DNA from: Bacteroidales bacterium
Lineage (GTDB): Bacteria > Bacteroidota > Bacteroidia > Bacteroidales > UBA3663
NCBI GenBank assembly: GCA_017618715.1
Contig: JAFZTS010000067.1
Span: forward strand, 62,001 to 126,000
Length of the DNA: 64,000 nucleotides
Direction of reading: 5' to 3'
The notes under the pieces are model-generated. The model was not told the origin of the DNA. It did not search any database and saw only the letters and a list, made by a program, of their open reading frames with translations. This document shows positions 1 through 9,487 of this stretch, in pieces. The translations under genes were made by a program, and so were the position numbers. Within the stretch, counting starts at the first letter, position 1. Each line of letters starts with the position of its first letter.

Positions 1-467
1 TACACAATTGCCTTTTCAACGGCACCGATACAGGTCTGCGCATGAAATCGACACGTGGTCGCGGTGGTGTGATTGAGAATATCTACATCGACCAAATCAA
101 CATGGTAGCCATCTCGGGTGATGCCTTCACCTTCGACCTCTATTATTCGAACAAACCTGTGGGTGGAAAGGCCGACAAGGACAGTTCTGCTGAAGATGCT
201 GTGCCACCGGTAACCGAGGAGACTCCCTGCTTCCGCAATCTCTATATCTCGAATGTCATTTGTCAGGGTGCCAAACGTGCCATCTGGTTCAACGGCCTGC
301 CCGAGATGCCTCTCGAGAACCTCCAGATGCGCAATTCCCTCTTCGTCGCCGACAAGGGTTGCGAAATGCACTACGCCAAGGACATCACCTTCGAGAACGT
401 CAAGATTCAGAACTCGAAAGGCGAGCGTATCATCGCCGCCGACGTTACGGGATTTGTGGAGAAATAA
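1..467 (+). CDS. GH28 polygalacturonase-type glycoside hydrolase, C-terminal part (5' cut by window edge)
   Basis: The gene runs in from outside the window; the frame is open from base 3 and ends with TAA at 465-467. The visible 154 or so residues begin with an NCLFNGTDTGLRMKSTRGRG stretch, which is typical of the late beta-helix rungs of GH28 pectinases. The rest continues as short beta-helix strands (NIYIDQINMV, NLYISNVICQGAKRAIWF). GH28 enzymes hydrolyse galacturonan chains of pectin, usually after export to the periplasm or cell surface. The catalytic Asp and His motifs and any signal peptide lie outside the window, so substrate and cleavage mode cannot be judged. A strong terminator follows 38 bases after the stop. 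Confidence 0.88.
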   Translation, partial: HNCLFNGTDTGLRMKSTRGRGGVIENIYIDQINMVAISGDAFTFDLYYSNKPVGGKADKDSSAEDAVPPVTEETPCFRNLYISNVICQGAKRAIWFNGLPEMPLENLQMRNSLFVADKGCEMHYAKDITFENVKIQNSKGERIIAADVTGFVEK

Positions 468-505
468 TTGTTTTTGAAAATTCCAAATTACATTCCAAAG
501 ATAAA

Positions 506-545
506 CGATAGCCGAGCACGTTATTTGTGCTCGGCTATCGTTTTG
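506..545 (+). terminator. Rho-independent terminator after the GH28 gene
   Basis: A perfect 14-bp stem (CGATAGCCGAGCAC at 506-519 with 527-540) closes a 7-base loop and is followed by TTTTG. It separates the GH28 gene from the converging short-chain reductase gene and may act in both directions. Confidence 0.9.
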
Positions 546-584
546 CCTCTATTTCGTTGTTTTCTATCGCTTGAAGACTTTAGT

Positions 585-1331
585 TTATTTCAAGAGTCGC
601 CCCCCATCAATCACAAGTGAGGTGCCAGTAACCCAGGCGGCAGCATCGGAGAGGAGGAAGATGATGGCGTGGGCGACCTCCTCAGGCTTGCCGTATCTCT
701 TCAGAGCATATAAGTCCTTGTCTTTAGCGATAAGTTCATCGGGGACATTCCCTATTCCCAATGTGGTTTCGATAGTCCCCGGCAGCACTGCATTGGAGCG
801 TATTCCTCGACTGCCAAGTTCTACAGCACAAGAGCGCATGAAGGAACTGACGGATGCCTTCGTTGAAGCATAAAGGCTACTTCCAGGTGTGCTGAGTGAA
901 GAAGCTATGGACGAGGTGAAAACGATGGAACCTCCTTTCAGAATCTTCCTCTTTTTCAGCAGTCCTTTGGTCAGAAGGATAGGAGCGAAGACGTTGGTCT
1001 GATAAATGATATCGAGATCAGTCTGCTCAATGTAGTTGACGGTGACAATGCTGTTTTGACCTGCATTATTGACGAGGCCATTGAGCATAGGCGTTTGAGC
1101 GATCAGGTTGTCAATATCCTCCTGCTTGGTGAGGTCTGCCACAATCTGCATATGACCTTCGCCTTCAAGTTGGCCGAATGTCTCTGCAAGACGTTCTTCG
1201 TTACGCCCCGTGATGACCACACGATCACCCAACTTGGAGCATTCGATGGCCGTAGCTCTTCCGATGCCAGAAGATGCTCCTGTCACAAGAATCGTTTTGT
1301 TTTCGAGGGAGAATGGATTGTAGGTGGTCAT
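585..1331 (-). CDS. Short-chain dehydrogenase/reductase (SDR)
   Basis: A 248-residue classical SDR. The NAD(P)-binding TGASSGIG lies at residues 17-24, NNAG at 88-91, and the catalytic Ser-Tyr-Lys set appears as S141 and YASTK with Y154 and K158. The C terminus ends in the usual VTGTSLVIDGG motif. Fold and chemistry (NAD(P)-dependent oxidoreduction of a carbonyl or alcohol) are clear; the substrate is not. Family members of this length include FabG-like reductases and sugar or sterol dehydrogenases. The start lies 18 bases after the stop of the upstream AAA-ATPase gene on the same strand, so the two may share a transcript, but nothing links them functionally. Confidence 0.85.
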   Translation of the reverse strand: MTTYNPFSLENKTILVTGASSGIGRATAIECSKLGDRVVITGRNEERLAETFGQLEGEGHMQIVADLTKQEDIDNLIAQTPMLNGLVNNAGQNSIVTVNYIEQTDLDIIYQTNVFAPILLTKGLLKKRKILKGGSIVFTSSIASSLSTPGSSLYASTKASVSSFMRSCAVELGSRGIRSNAVLPGTIETTLGIGNVPDELIAKDKDLYALKRYGKPEEVAHAIIFLLSDAAAWVTGTSLVIDGGRLLK

Positions 1332-1349
1332 TTGAATTGGCCGAGGAAA

Positions 1350-2900
1350 TTAAATCACTGCTTCAAAAATACGTTTGCTGTTCCATTCAATCCATTGTGG
1401 TTCGACAATCTGCTTATTCTTCGAGAAGTCGAAGGTGACGAGGTAACCTTCTTCCGCATGGCGTGTTTCGAGATAGGCTGCCAACTGGTCGCGACCACTC
1501 TCTTCGTACTTGTCGCCTCTCCAAATCTTCAACTCTATAATAAACTCTTGCTGACCGTAGGTCACTACGAGATCCATGCGACGGTTATCGCGCGTTTGTG
1601 GTTCCACGTAGTAGAAGCCGATACCGTTAATGATGGGTTTAAGGAAAGTGAGGAACAGCAACCTTCCTTCTCGTTCGAGGAAGGGGACGGTGCTGTCGCT
1701 ATATTCTTCGTGTATCAGGTCTTGGAAACGTGTGACTACATATTCCATGATTAACTGACCGTTGCGCACATAGTTCAACTGGAAGGGAGAGAGCTTGCTG
1801 TTGTTTTTGATGGCGTAATCTATAGTAAAATATAGGAACAATGCTTCCTCGAAAATCAGGTTGTGTATAACCACATGACCATCTTTGTTGCGAATGTATG
1901 AGAACATGTTGCCCATGTTCACCATCGGATTGAGCAACGAAAACGAATAGTCGGTGCTGTTGATTGAGATGGAATACATGAACTCGCGGAACTCAGGATT
2001 GTTCTCAAGGTTTTTGGAAAGGTCGTCCATCAATGTGCTTCCACCCTGAACCAGCAGTTTTACGGCCTTAACGATACTTTCGGAAATCCATAAACGGTTG
2101 AATTCCTCATCGATTTTTTTGCATATATAACTAACGAGGAACGGATATCCCGATGTAAATTTGTAAATCTCCTTGCTGATTTCCTTGATATCCATGCCTG
2201 TGTGGACATCGTTCTCATAGTCGGTGAGCATTTGCGCTATCTCTTCGGGATGGAATAACATATCGACGTTGAAATCGGTTGCAATGTTCCATGGAGAATT
2301 ATATTTCTTCTCTGCATCGGGTCGAATCCTTAACTTGAGATTCTTCACGTCATATACACCAGCGAGTACCACGTTGTGGAAGGTGGAGTTCATACCATTG
2401 ATATTGCGTTCCAAGTACTTGTTGCGTAACATGCCGAGGAAATTGAGGAAAAGTTGGTTGTCGCTGCTCTTGTCCACCTCGTCGATAGTCACTACTACAG
2501 GCTTTTCGCTTCTCTTGCAAAATGCAGTAATTACAGAATAGAGGTCATCAAACGATTTAGGAGAAGCATCCTGCCAGATGCCGGCCAGTTCTTCATCGAG
2601 ATTGATTGAGGCAAGACATCTAATCATCATCTTTGAAAACGTAGAAGCAAAGGCTGCTTCGGTGGCAAACGAACTATCGCCCAACCCCTCGAAACTCAAT
2701 GGAATAACGAGATAGCGGTCGGAAAGTTTTCGCCAAATCATATCCAGCATAGTGGTCTTTCCGTACTGCCGAGCACGGTTGATTGTGAAGTATTTCCCCT
2801 TTTCAATCAACTTCGCCACAGCCTGGAATCGTTTTGCGGTGTCCACCATATAGTGCCACTCGGGATTGCAGCTGCCAGTTATGTTGAATTCTTTTCTCAT
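1350..2900 (-). CDS. AAA-ATPase-like protein with C-terminal PD-(D/E)XK nuclease-like domain
   Basis: A 516-residue protein of a family greatly expanded in Bacteroidota (AAA-ATPase_like plus PDDEXK_9/DUF1703). The N-terminal ATPase carries an unusual P-loop, NRARQYGKTT (residues 41-50), and a Walker B-type VVVTIDEVD near residue 138. The C terminus holds a restriction-fold core, RRMDLVV followed by FIIELKIWRG and a downstream QLAAYLE helix at roughly residues 440-485, with D, E and K in the expected order. Function is not established; nucleic-acid cleavage or defence roles are guesses. It is complete and has its own promoter-like element at 3009-3016. Such genes often lie near mobile DNA, but no insertion sequence is visible here. 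Confidence 0.85.
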   Translation of the reverse strand: MRKEFNITGSCNPEWHYMVDTAKRFQAVAKLIEKGKYFTINRARQYGKTTMLDMIWRKLSDRYLVIPLSFEGLGDSSFATEAAFASTFSKMMIRCLASINLDEELAGIWQDASPKSFDDLYSVITAFCKRSEKPVVVTIDEVDKSSDNQLFLNFLGMLRNKYLERNINGMNSTFHNVVLAGVYDVKNLKLRIRPDAEKKYNSPWNIATDFNVDMLFHPEEIAQMLTDYENDVHTGMDIKEISKEIYKFTSGYPFLVSYICKKIDEEFNRLWISESIVKAVKLLVQGGSTLMDDLSKNLENNPEFREFMYSISINSTDYSFSLLNPMVNMGNMFSYIRNKDGHVVIHNLIFEEALFLYFTIDYAIKNNSKLSPFQLNYVRNGQLIMEYVVTRFQDLIHEEYSDSTVPFLEREGRLLFLTFLKPIINGIGFYYVEPQTRDNRRMDLVVTYGQQEFIIELKIWRGDKYEESGRDQLAAYLETRHAEEGYLVTFDFSKNKQIVEPQWIEWNSKRIFEAVI

Positions 2901-3008
2901 TGCTCAAAAATAAATGGATTTATGACCGTTCGGTTCTCTTTTACACAGCTTCGCTGTTGCCCATCCCGTGAAGGGATATACAATCTAAGAAAAGTGCCTA
3001 CTTCAAGG

Positions 3009-3016
3009 CAAAGATA
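3009..3016 (-). promoter_or_regulatory. Probable promoter -7 element for the AAA-ATPase gene
   Basis: On the minus strand the bases read TATCTTTG, matching the Bacteroidetes TAnnTTTG element, about 109 bases before the ATG at 2900. No good TTTG was found about 20 bases upstream, so support is moderate. Confidence 0.5.
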
Positions 3017-3138
3017 TGCAAAATTCTTTATTTATCGTAGATTATGATCGTTATTTTTTGTTTTTCTCGAAAATTTCTCTTTTTTTCTCTCATTTTGACT
3101 CATGTTTTTGTCAAATATACATTGCATTCTGAAACAAT

Positions 3139-3169
3139 ATACGGAGATCACTCATCATGACCTCCGTAT
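3139..3169 (-). terminator. Probable terminator of the leu operon
   Basis: ATACGGAG at 3139-3146 pairs with CTCCGTAT at 3162-3169, with further TC/GA pairing inside after one mismatch. On the minus strand the hairpin follows the leuB stop and runs into ATTGTTTC, a weak T-rich tail. Confidence 0.6.
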
Positions 3170-3205
3170 GCTTCAAACTTTACTAAAAAACTCGCTGATG
3201 TTGGA

Positions 3206-4285
3206 TTACTTCTTGTTGATATAGTCAACAATCCACTGGCCGACTTCCTTGGTGCCGTACTTGGCGCCGCCTTCGACTTGGATTTCGGGAGTGCGGACGT
3301 TCTGAGCGAGTGACTCATCGACAGCTTCGCGGATGAGTGCGCCTTCTTCCTTGAGACCGAAGTATTCGAAGAGCATGGCTGCGGAAAGGATCTGTGCCAA
3401 TGGGTTGGCGATGTTGAGACCCTTGCCCTGTGGCCACGAACCGTGGATAGGCTCAAAGACTGGAGTGTGTTCGCCGGTAGAAGCAGAGGGAAGAAGACCC
3501 ATTGAGCCGGTGATGCAGCTGCCTTCGTCGGTAAGGATGTCGCCGAAAGTGTTTTCAGTAACCATGACATCGAAGAAACGTGGCTCCTGAATCATGCGCA
3601 TCGAGGCATTGTCAACATACATGAAGTCGGTGGTAACATCGGGATACTGAAGCATCACCTCCTGGGCAATCTTGCGCCAGAGACGGGATGAAGCAAGTAC
3701 GTTGGCCTTATCGACTACGGTGACGTGGTTGCGACGCTGACGGGCGTACTGATAAGCCACATGCAGGATGCGCTCCACTTCGGGACGAGAGTAATAGTTG
3801 GTGTCGAAGGCGTCTTCTACGCCGTTCTCGTTGGTCGAAGGTTCCTTCTTCTGACCGAAATACATGCCGCCGGTGAGTTCGCGGATGCAGATGAAGTCGG
3901 CGCCCTTTACTACCTCGTCCTTCAAGGGCGACTTGTGTACGAGGCAGTCGAAAGTGGTCACGGGACGAATGTTGGCAAACAGACCGAGCTTCTTGCGCAT
4001 GGCGAGCAGACCCTGTTCGGGACGAACCTTAGAATTCGGGTTGTTGTCATACTTGGGATCGCCCACACTGGCGAAGAGCACTGCATCAGCCTCCATACAA
4101 GTCTGGAAAGTCTCTTCGGGGAAGGGATCGCCCACCTTGTCGATGGCATCTGCTCCACAGATGGCATATTTGTAACTCAGTTCATGACCGAACTTCTTGC
4201 AGATTGCCTCGGTGACGGCGAGGCCTTGTTCCATGATCTCGGGTCCGATACCATCGCCCGGGAGTACAGCTAATTTGAGTTTCAT
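3206..4285 (-). CDS. leuB: 3-isopropylmalate dehydrogenase
   Basis: A 359-residue isocitrate/isopropylmalate dehydrogenase family protein that oxidatively decarboxylates 3-isopropylmalate to 2-ketoisocaproate with NAD+, the third committed step of leucine synthesis. Visible signatures are [11 protein letters not shown] near the N terminus, the substrate-binding VRPEQGLL and [11 protein letters not shown] segments, the VDNASMRM active-site strand and the [19 protein letters not shown] family signature. The length matches the family. It is the last gene of the leu operon, starting 11 bases after the stop of the second LeuA-family gene. The hairpin at 3139-3169 follows it. Confidence 0.97.
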   Translation of the reverse strand: MKLKLAVLPGDGIGPEIMEQGLAVTEAICKKFGHELSYKYAICGADAIDKVGDPFPEETFQTCMEADAVLFASVGDPKYDNNPNSKVRPEQGLLAMRKKLGLFANIRPVTTFDCLVHKSPLKDEVVKGADFICIRELTGGMYFGQKKEPSTNENGVEDAFDTNYYSRPEVERILHVAYQYARQRRNHVTVVDKANVLASSRLWRKIAQEVMLQYPDVTTDFMYVDNASMRMIQEPRFFDVMVTENTFGDILTDEGSCITGSMGLLPSASTGEHTPVFEPIHGSWPQGKGLNIANPLAQILSAAMLFEYFGLKEEGALIREAVDESLAQNVRTPEIQVEGGAKYGTKEVGQWIVDYINKK

Positions 4286-4296
4286 ATATTTATTGT

Positions 4297-5832
4297 TTAT
4301 TTTGTCGAGTCCTTCTTGTCTTCCAGCATATTGAGCATCTTGATGGTCGCCTTGATGGCCGCCTCGGTTTGGTCGGCATCAAGACCACGGGTGCGATAGA
4401 CCTTTCCCTCGTATTCCCATGAGATGGCGGTTTGAACAAGCGCATCGGTGCGTCCTCCAGGAGGAATCGTTACCACGTAATTGGTGAGCCAAGGGAAGGT
4501 GCGGTCCAGCTTGTTGCGGTAGATGTGGCGCACGGCACGCACAAAGGCATCGTACTGACCGTCGCCCGTAGCCGACTCTTCATATTGCTGTCCGTCGATG
4601 TCAAGTTTCACGCAAGCCTGAGGATGCAGGCCGTAGGCTGTCGATACCATGTAGGAGACGAGCTTGATGCGTTCCGATGGAGCATCGTGATGCAGGACGT
4701 CGGAAATGATATACGGAAGGTCGTCGATGGTGACGTGTTCCTTCTTGTCACCCATTTCGTTGATGCGTTCGGTGACGCGGCGCATTTCGTAGTCGTTCAG
4801 ATGGAGGCCCAACTGTTCGAGGTTTTGCTCGATGTTGGCTTTGCCCGACATCTTGCCGAGGGCATATTCGCGGCTTCGTCCGAAGCGCTCGGGAAGCAGC
4901 GGATTGACGTAGAGTTTCGCTTTCTTGTCACCGTCAGCATGTATGCCCGCCGTCTGAGTGAAGACATTTTCGCCCACGATGGGAGCATTGGGTGCGGTTG
5001 CCAGACCGCTGTAGCTTTCGACCATGCGGCTCAGGCTGTTGATGCTTTGTTCGACGACGTTCAGTTCTGCATCGGGAATCATGTCGTTGATGACGGCCAC
5101 GACACTGGAAAGCGAGGCATTGCCTGCTCTTTCGCCCAATCCGTTCACCGTGGTATGAACACCACGAGCGCCTGCCTCGGCAGCAGCCAACACATTGGCA
5201 ACAGCCAAGTCGTAGTCGTTGTGTGCATGGAAGTCGAAATGCAGTTGCGGATATTTGGTCACCATCTGCTCGAAGTACATCTTCGTGCGTCGTGGTGAAA
5301 GGATACCCAGCGTATCGGGCAGCATGAATCGTTGGATGGGAGCATCGTAAAGCGCCTCCATCATGTTCATCACATATTGTGGAGACTGCATCATGCCGTT
5401 CGACCAGTCCTCAAGGTAAATGTTGACGCTCAATCCGGCAGCGATCGCCATATCGATGTTGCGGCGCACGTCAGCGAAATGTTCCTCGGGCTTTTTCTTG
5501 AGTTGGGCGACGCAGTGTTTCTCCGAACCCTTGGCCAATAGATTGATGACCTTGCCACCTGCATTGCGGATCCAATCGATGGAAGCTCCATTGTCGCAGA
5601 AGCCTAGCACTTCGATCTTGTCGAGGTATCCTGCCTCCTTGGCCCATTCGCAAACCTTGCAGACGCATTCGAACTCGCCGTTGCTGACACGTGCCGAGGC
5701 TATCTCGACGCGGTCAACACCAACTTCTTCGAGCAACTTTCGGGCAATGGAAAGTTTCTCGGGGGCGCTGAATGCTACCCCCGAGGTCTGTTCTCCATCG
5801 CGTAGAGTCGTATCGAGTATTTCGAATTTCAT
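4297..5832 (-). CDS. Second LeuA-family acyltransferase: citramalate synthase or 2-isopropylmalate synthase paralogue
   Basis: A 511-residue DRE-TIM metallolyase-type synthase. The N-terminal barrel has [17 protein letters not shown], with the catalytic Arg-Asp, and [10 protein letters not shown] with the metal-binding HxH; the last 140 or so residues form a LeuA-type allosteric domain. It differs clearly from the leuA product at 7873-9378 in the same operon, for example [11 protein letters not shown] where LeuA has [11 protein letters not shown]. Established family knowledge allows either (R)-citramalate synthesis (pyruvate plus acetyl-CoA, feeding isoleucine) or isopropylmalate synthesis. 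Its position between leuD and leuB, whose products also act in the citramalate route, makes the citramalate role plausible. The start overlaps the leuD stop by one base. Confidence 0.8.
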   Translation of the reverse strand: MKFEILDTTLRDGEQTSGVAFSAPEKLSIARKLLEEVGVDRVEIASARVSNGEFECVCKVCEWAKEAGYLDKIEVLGFCDNGASIDWIRNAGGKVINLLAKGSEKHCVAQLKKKPEEHFADVRRNIDMAIAAGLSVNIYLEDWSNGMMQSPQYVMNMMEALYDAPIQRFMLPDTLGILSPRRTKMYFEQMVTKYPQLHFDFHAHNDYDLAVANVLAAAEAGARGVHTTVNGLGERAGNASLSSVVAVINDMIPDAELNVVEQSINSLSRMVESYSGLATAPNAPIVGENVFTQTAGIHADGDKKAKLYVNPLLPERFGRSREYALGKMSGKANIEQNLEQLGLHLNDYEMRRVTERINEMGDKKEHVTIDDLPYIISDVLHHDAPSERIKLVSYMVSTAYGLHPQACVKLDIDGQQYEESATGDGQYDAFVRAVRHIYRNKLDRTFPWLTNYVVTIPPGGRTDALVQTAISWEYEGKVYRTRGLDADQTEAAIKATIKMLNMLEDKKDSTK

Positions 5833-6449
5833 TACTTCTTGTTTTCGAAAGCTTCGATCTTGTCGGTCTGTGAAAGCAGATAGTCGATATCGTCGTAGCC
5901 GTTCATCAGGCAGTACTTCTTGTAGTTGTTGATGTCGAACTTCTCGCTATGACCTGTTGCCTCGTTGGTAACGGTCTGGTTCGGGAGATCCACGGTGACC
6001 ACGGTGTCGGCATCCTTGGCAATCGATGCAAAGAGTTCTTGCTGGAAAGCCTCGCTGACGATAACGGGCAGAACGAAGCAGTTGAGCAGGTTGTTGCGGT
6101 GGATATCGGCAAAGCTGCTTGAGATCACCACGCGAACGCCATAACCTGAAATCGCCCAGGCTGCATGCTCACGGCTGGAGCCTGAACCCCAGTTCTGTCC
6201 ACCCACGATAATCTCGTGGCAACCCTCATGAGGAGCCTCGCAGAAAGCGGGACGATTCAATACGAAGTCGGCTACCGGCTCTCCCTTTGCATTGTAACGC
6301 AGGTCGTGCATGAAGGCATCGCCGAAGAACTTGGGATCGCGTGACGTCGAGGCCAGATAACGTGCCGGGATGATGAGGTCGGTATTGCAGTTGTCGATCT
6401 GGATGGGGATGCAGGTCGATTTGATTATGCTGAATTTCTGATGTGCCAT
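5832..6449 (-). CDS. leuD: 3-isopropylmalate dehydratase small subunit
   Basis: A 205-residue small subunit that pairs with LeuC to isomerise 2-isopropylmalate to 3-isopropylmalate through an aconitase-type reaction. The swivel-domain signature GSGSSREHAAWAI is present, followed by ISSSFADIHRNNLLNC. The start ATG at 6447-6449 gives MAHQKF and the usual length; the open frame continues upstream into leuC, but that extension has no family resemblance. The stop overlaps the start codon of the next synthase gene (TAATG), suggesting translational coupling. Confidence 0.96.
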   Translation of the reverse strand: MAHQKFSIIKSTCIPIQIDNCNTDLIIPARYLASTSRDPKFFGDAFMHDLRYNAKGEPVADFVLNRPAFCEAPHEGCHEIIVGGQNWGSGSSREHAAWAISGYGVRVVISSSFADIHRNNLLNCFVLPVIVSEAFQQELFASIAKDADTVVTVDLPNQTVTNEATGHSEKFDINNYKKYCLMNGYDDIDYLLSQTDKIEAFENKK

Positions 6450-6469
6450 AGTCTGAGAATGATTAACGA

Positions 6470-7861
6470 TTAGAGCTTGCGAGGATCGGTGACAACACCG
6501 GTGATAGCTGAAGCAGCTACAACGAGTGGTGAAGCAAGGATGGTGCGAGCGCCCGGACCCTGACGACCGACGAAGTTGCGGTTGGAAGTAGAGATGGCGA
6601 GCTTGCCGGCAGGCACCTTGTCGGGATTCATGGCGAGACAAGCGGAGCAAGAGGGGAGACGCAGCTCAAAACCAGCCTCTTCGAGCACCTTGTCGATGCC
6701 CTCGTCGATAATCTGCTGACGTACGAGCCAGGAACCCGGCACGAGCCATGCCACGACGTTAGGATTCTTCTTCTTGCCTTTCACGACAGAAGCGAAAGCG
6801 CGGAAGTCCTCGATGCGACCATTGGTACATGCGCCCAAGAAGCAGTAATCGACAGGATGTCCCTCAAGCTTTTCGCCTGGCTTGAACTGCATGTACTCGA
6901 GCTGCGAGAGGAACTGCTTCTTCTCCGACTCGCTCATGCCGTCGAGCGTAGGAATGCACTCGTCGATGGCGATGCCTGCTCCGGGATTTGTGCCGAAAGT
7001 GATGCGAGGCTTGATATCCTCGGCACGGAAGGTGACTTCCTTGTCAAACACGGCGTCATCGTCGCTCTTGAGCTGACGCCATTCGGCTACAGCCTTATCC
7101 CATTCTTCACCCTTGGGAGCGTATTCGCGTCCCTTGAGGTAGGTGAACGTCGTCTCGTCGGGAGCAATAAGACCGGCACGCGACCCCATCTCGATGGAGA
7201 GGTTCGAGAGCGTCAGACGGCCTTCCATCGACATGTTGCGGATTGTCGAGCCTGCATATTCCACGGCATAACCCGTAGCACCGGCGGTGGTCATCTGAGC
7301 CATGATGTAAAGGGCGACATCCTTGGCAACGACACCTGGCTGAAGCTGTCCCTCGATATTGATGCGCATGGTCTTTGGCTTGGACTGAAGGATGCACTGC
7401 GATGCCAGCACCTGAGCCACTTCAGACGTTCCAATGCCCATGGCAATAGCACCTACTGCACCGTGGGTAGAGGTGTGCGAGTCGCCGCAGACGATGGTCA
7501 TGCCGGGGAGCGAGAGGGCTTTCTCGGGACCGACGACATGAATGATGCCGTTGTCCTTGCTGCCCATGGCGAAGTGTTTGATGCCGAACTCTGCGCAGTT
7601 CCTGGCAAGCGTCTCGACCTGGTTGCGGCCAATAGGGTCGTTGATCACTTCCTGCTGGTCGCTTGGCGTGTTGTGGTCGGGCATGGCGATGACGTGGTCA
7701 GGACGGAACACCTTGATGCCCTTGTCACGCAATGTGTCGAAGGCCTGTGGTGAGGTTACTTCGTGAGCATAGAGACGATCTATGTAGAGCTGGGTGGGGC
7801 CGTCTTCGACCTTCTGCACGACGTGTGCATCCCAGATTTTGTCAAATAATGTCTTTCCCAT
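6470..7861 (-). CDS. leuC: 3-isopropylmalate dehydratase large subunit
   Basis: A 463-residue aconitase-family subunit that carries the 4Fe-4S cluster. Iron-sulfur ligand segments [11 protein letters not shown] and SCSACLAMN are visible, with [16 protein letters not shown] near the C terminus and the [11 protein letters not shown] motif in the first third. The start at 7861 ([13 protein letters not shown]) gives normal length; a much longer open frame upstream is only the antisense-free shadow of leuA. It lies 11 bases after the leuA stop and 20 bases before leuD in the leu operon. Confidence 0.97.
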   Translation of the reverse strand: MGKTLFDKIWDAHVVQKVEDGPTQLYIDRLYAHEVTSPQAFDTLRDKGIKVFRPDHVIAMPDHNTPSDQQEVINDPIGRNQVETLARNCAEFGIKHFAMGSKDNGIIHVVGPEKALSLPGMTIVCGDSHTSTHGAVGAIAMGIGTSEVAQVLASQCILQSKPKTMRINIEGQLQPGVVAKDVALYIMAQMTTAGATGYAVEYAGSTIRNMSMEGRLTLSNLSIEMGSRAGLIAPDETTFTYLKGREYAPKGEEWDKAVAEWRQLKSDDDAVFDKEVTFRAEDIKPRITFGTNPGAGIAIDECIPTLDGMSESEKKQFLSQLEYMQFKPGEKLEGHPVDYCFLGACTNGRIEDFRAFASVVKGKKKNPNVVAWLVPGSWLVRQQIIDEGIDKVLEEAGFELRLPSCSACLAMNPDKVPAGKLAISTSNRNFVGRQGPGARTILASPLVVAASAITGVVTDPRKL

Positions 7862-7872
7862 TATATAAGTAA

Positions 7873-9378
7873 TTAATGTTTGAACTTGTTGATGCAGTCG
7901 ATATAAGCCTCGACGGAAGCGGTGACGATGTCGGTGTCGGAGCCAAAACCGTAATAGACGTGGTCGGCGTGCTCTACCTGCATGTGTACCTTGCAGAGGT
8001 CGTCCGAACCCTTCGAAATGGCCTGGATGGTCATCTCCTTGAGAGTCATTTCGCGTCGGATGATTTGCTTGAGTGCCTTGATCGAAGCGTCCACAGGGCC
8101 ATTGCCGATGCTTGCGGCCTCGAAGATCTCGTTGGCCACCTTGAGACGGATGGCAGCAATGGGCCTTACACCCTTGCCGGTGGTAACTTGCAGTGATTCG
8201 AGCTGTACGTGATTGCTCTCGGCCTTTTCCGTGCCGGCGAGCATCAGCAGATCGTCGTCGTTGAGTTCCTTCTTCTTGTCGGCCAAGCGCAGGAAAGCCT
8301 CGTAGGTCTTGTCGAGTTTCTCTTGTTCGAGTTCCACGCCGAGGACGCTCAGACGATGCTTCAGGGCAGCACGACCTGAACGGGCGGTGAGTACGATGGA
8401 GTTTTCGTCGATGCCCACATCCTTCGGATCCATGATTTCGTAGGTTTGGACATTCTTCAGGACACCATCCTGATGGATACCGCTTGAATGTGCAAAAGCA
8501 TTCTTGCCAACCACGGCCTTGTTGGGTTGTACAGGCATGTTCATGAGTGAACTTACCAGTCGTGACGAGGGCCAGATCTTGGTGGTATTGATGTTGGTGG
8601 TCACGGGCATCGTTGCCTGGTGGCACTTGATGATCATGGCAATCTCTTCGAGCGAAGTGTTGCCTGCACGCTCACCGATACCATTGATGGTGACTTCCAC
8701 TTGTCGTGCACCGTTGACAACACCCGAGATGGTGTTGGCGGTAGCCATGCCCAGGTCGTTGTGACAATGGGTCGAAAGGATGGCTCGTCCGTCCTGCAGA
8801 CCCTCGACATGATCCATGAGATATTTGATCTTCTCGCCATATTCCCAAGGCATACAGTAACCTGTGGTGTCGGGAATGTTGATAATCGTGGCTCCAGCCT
8901 TGATGACTGCATCCACAACCTTGGCGAGGTATTCGTTTTCGGTGCGGCCAGCATCCTCGGCATAAAACTCTATCTCATCTACCTTGTTGCGGGCGTATTT
9001 GACAGCTGCTACCGCACGTTCGATGATTTCTTCGCGGGTGGAGTTGAACTTATACTTGATGTGCGAATCGGAGGTGCCTATACCGGTGTGGATTCTCTTG
9101 TGCTTGGCATACTGCAACGCTTCGGCAGCCACGTCGATGTCTTTTTGCACAGCACGTGTAAGGGCACAAATGGTTGGCCAAGTCACGGCTTTGGATATCT
9201 CGACGACGGAATTGAAGTCGCCCGGACTCGAAATGGGGAAGCCGGCTTCGATAATATCTACGCCCAGCTGTTCGAGAGCCTTGGCCACCTGGATCTTCTC
9301 CACGGTGTTCAATTGGCAACCTGGCACTTGTTCTCCGTCACGCAATGTCGTGTCGAAGATGTAAAGACGATCACTCAT
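7873..9378 (-). CDS. leuA: 2-isopropylmalate synthase
   Basis: A 501-residue synthase that condenses 2-ketoisovalerate with acetyl-CoA, the first committed step of leucine synthesis. It shows [16 protein letters not shown] at the N terminus, HCHNDLGMA with the metal-binding HxH, the [11 protein letters not shown] loop and a C-terminal regulatory domain (about residues 360-500) that usually binds leucine. The start at 9378 is preceded by AAAGG at good spacing; an in-frame start 24 codons upstream has no family similarity. It is the first gene of the leu operon. No leucine-rich leader peptide or attenuator was found in the 109 bases before it. Confidence 0.96.
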   Translation of the reverse strand: MSDRLYIFDTTLRDGEQVPGCQLNTVEKIQVAKALEQLGVDIIEAGFPISSPGDFNSVVEISKAVTWPTICALTRAVQKDIDVAAEALQYAKHKRIHTGIGTSDSHIKYKFNSTREEIIERAVAAVKYARNKVDEIEFYAEDAGRTENEYLAKVVDAVIKAGATIINIPDTTGYCMPWEYGEKIKYLMDHVEGLQDGRAILSTHCHNDLGMATANTISGVVNGARQVEVTINGIGERAGNTSLEEIAMIIKCHQATMPVTTNINTTKIWPSSRLVSSLMNMPVQPNKAVVGKNAFAHSSGIHQDGVLKNVQTYEIMDPKDVGIDENSIVLTARSGRAALKHRLSVLGVELEQEKLDKTYEAFLRLADKKKELNDDDLLMLAGTEKAESNHVQLESLQVTTGKGVRPIAAIRLKVANEIFEAASIGNGPVDASIKALKQIIRREMTLKEMTIQAISKGSDDLCKVHMQVEHADHVYYGFGSDTDIVTASVEAYIDCINKFKH

Positions 9379-9487
9379 AACAAATACCTTTAAATATATA
9401 TATAAAACCTTTTGATAAACCTTTGATGTGCATTCGCTTTCAGGATACACATATTATAATATATAAGAGAAGCAAAACGGGTGGGCA

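Larger units (their letters stand above)
2901..3205. other. Intergenic region between the AAA-ATPase gene and leuB
   Basis: It holds the likely AAA-ATPase promoter (3009-3016) and the leu operon terminator (3139-3169). The AT-rich, T-run stretch between them shows no gene. Confidence 0.7.

Noticed and set aside
6450..8626. Extended N-terminal frames for leuD and leuC
   Set aside because: The extra residues come from out-of-frame reading of leuC and leuA; the true starts give family lengths.
9379..9487. Leucine leader peptide or attenuator before leuA
   Set aside because: No Leu-rich short ORF and no paired terminator/antiterminator structures were seen in this space.
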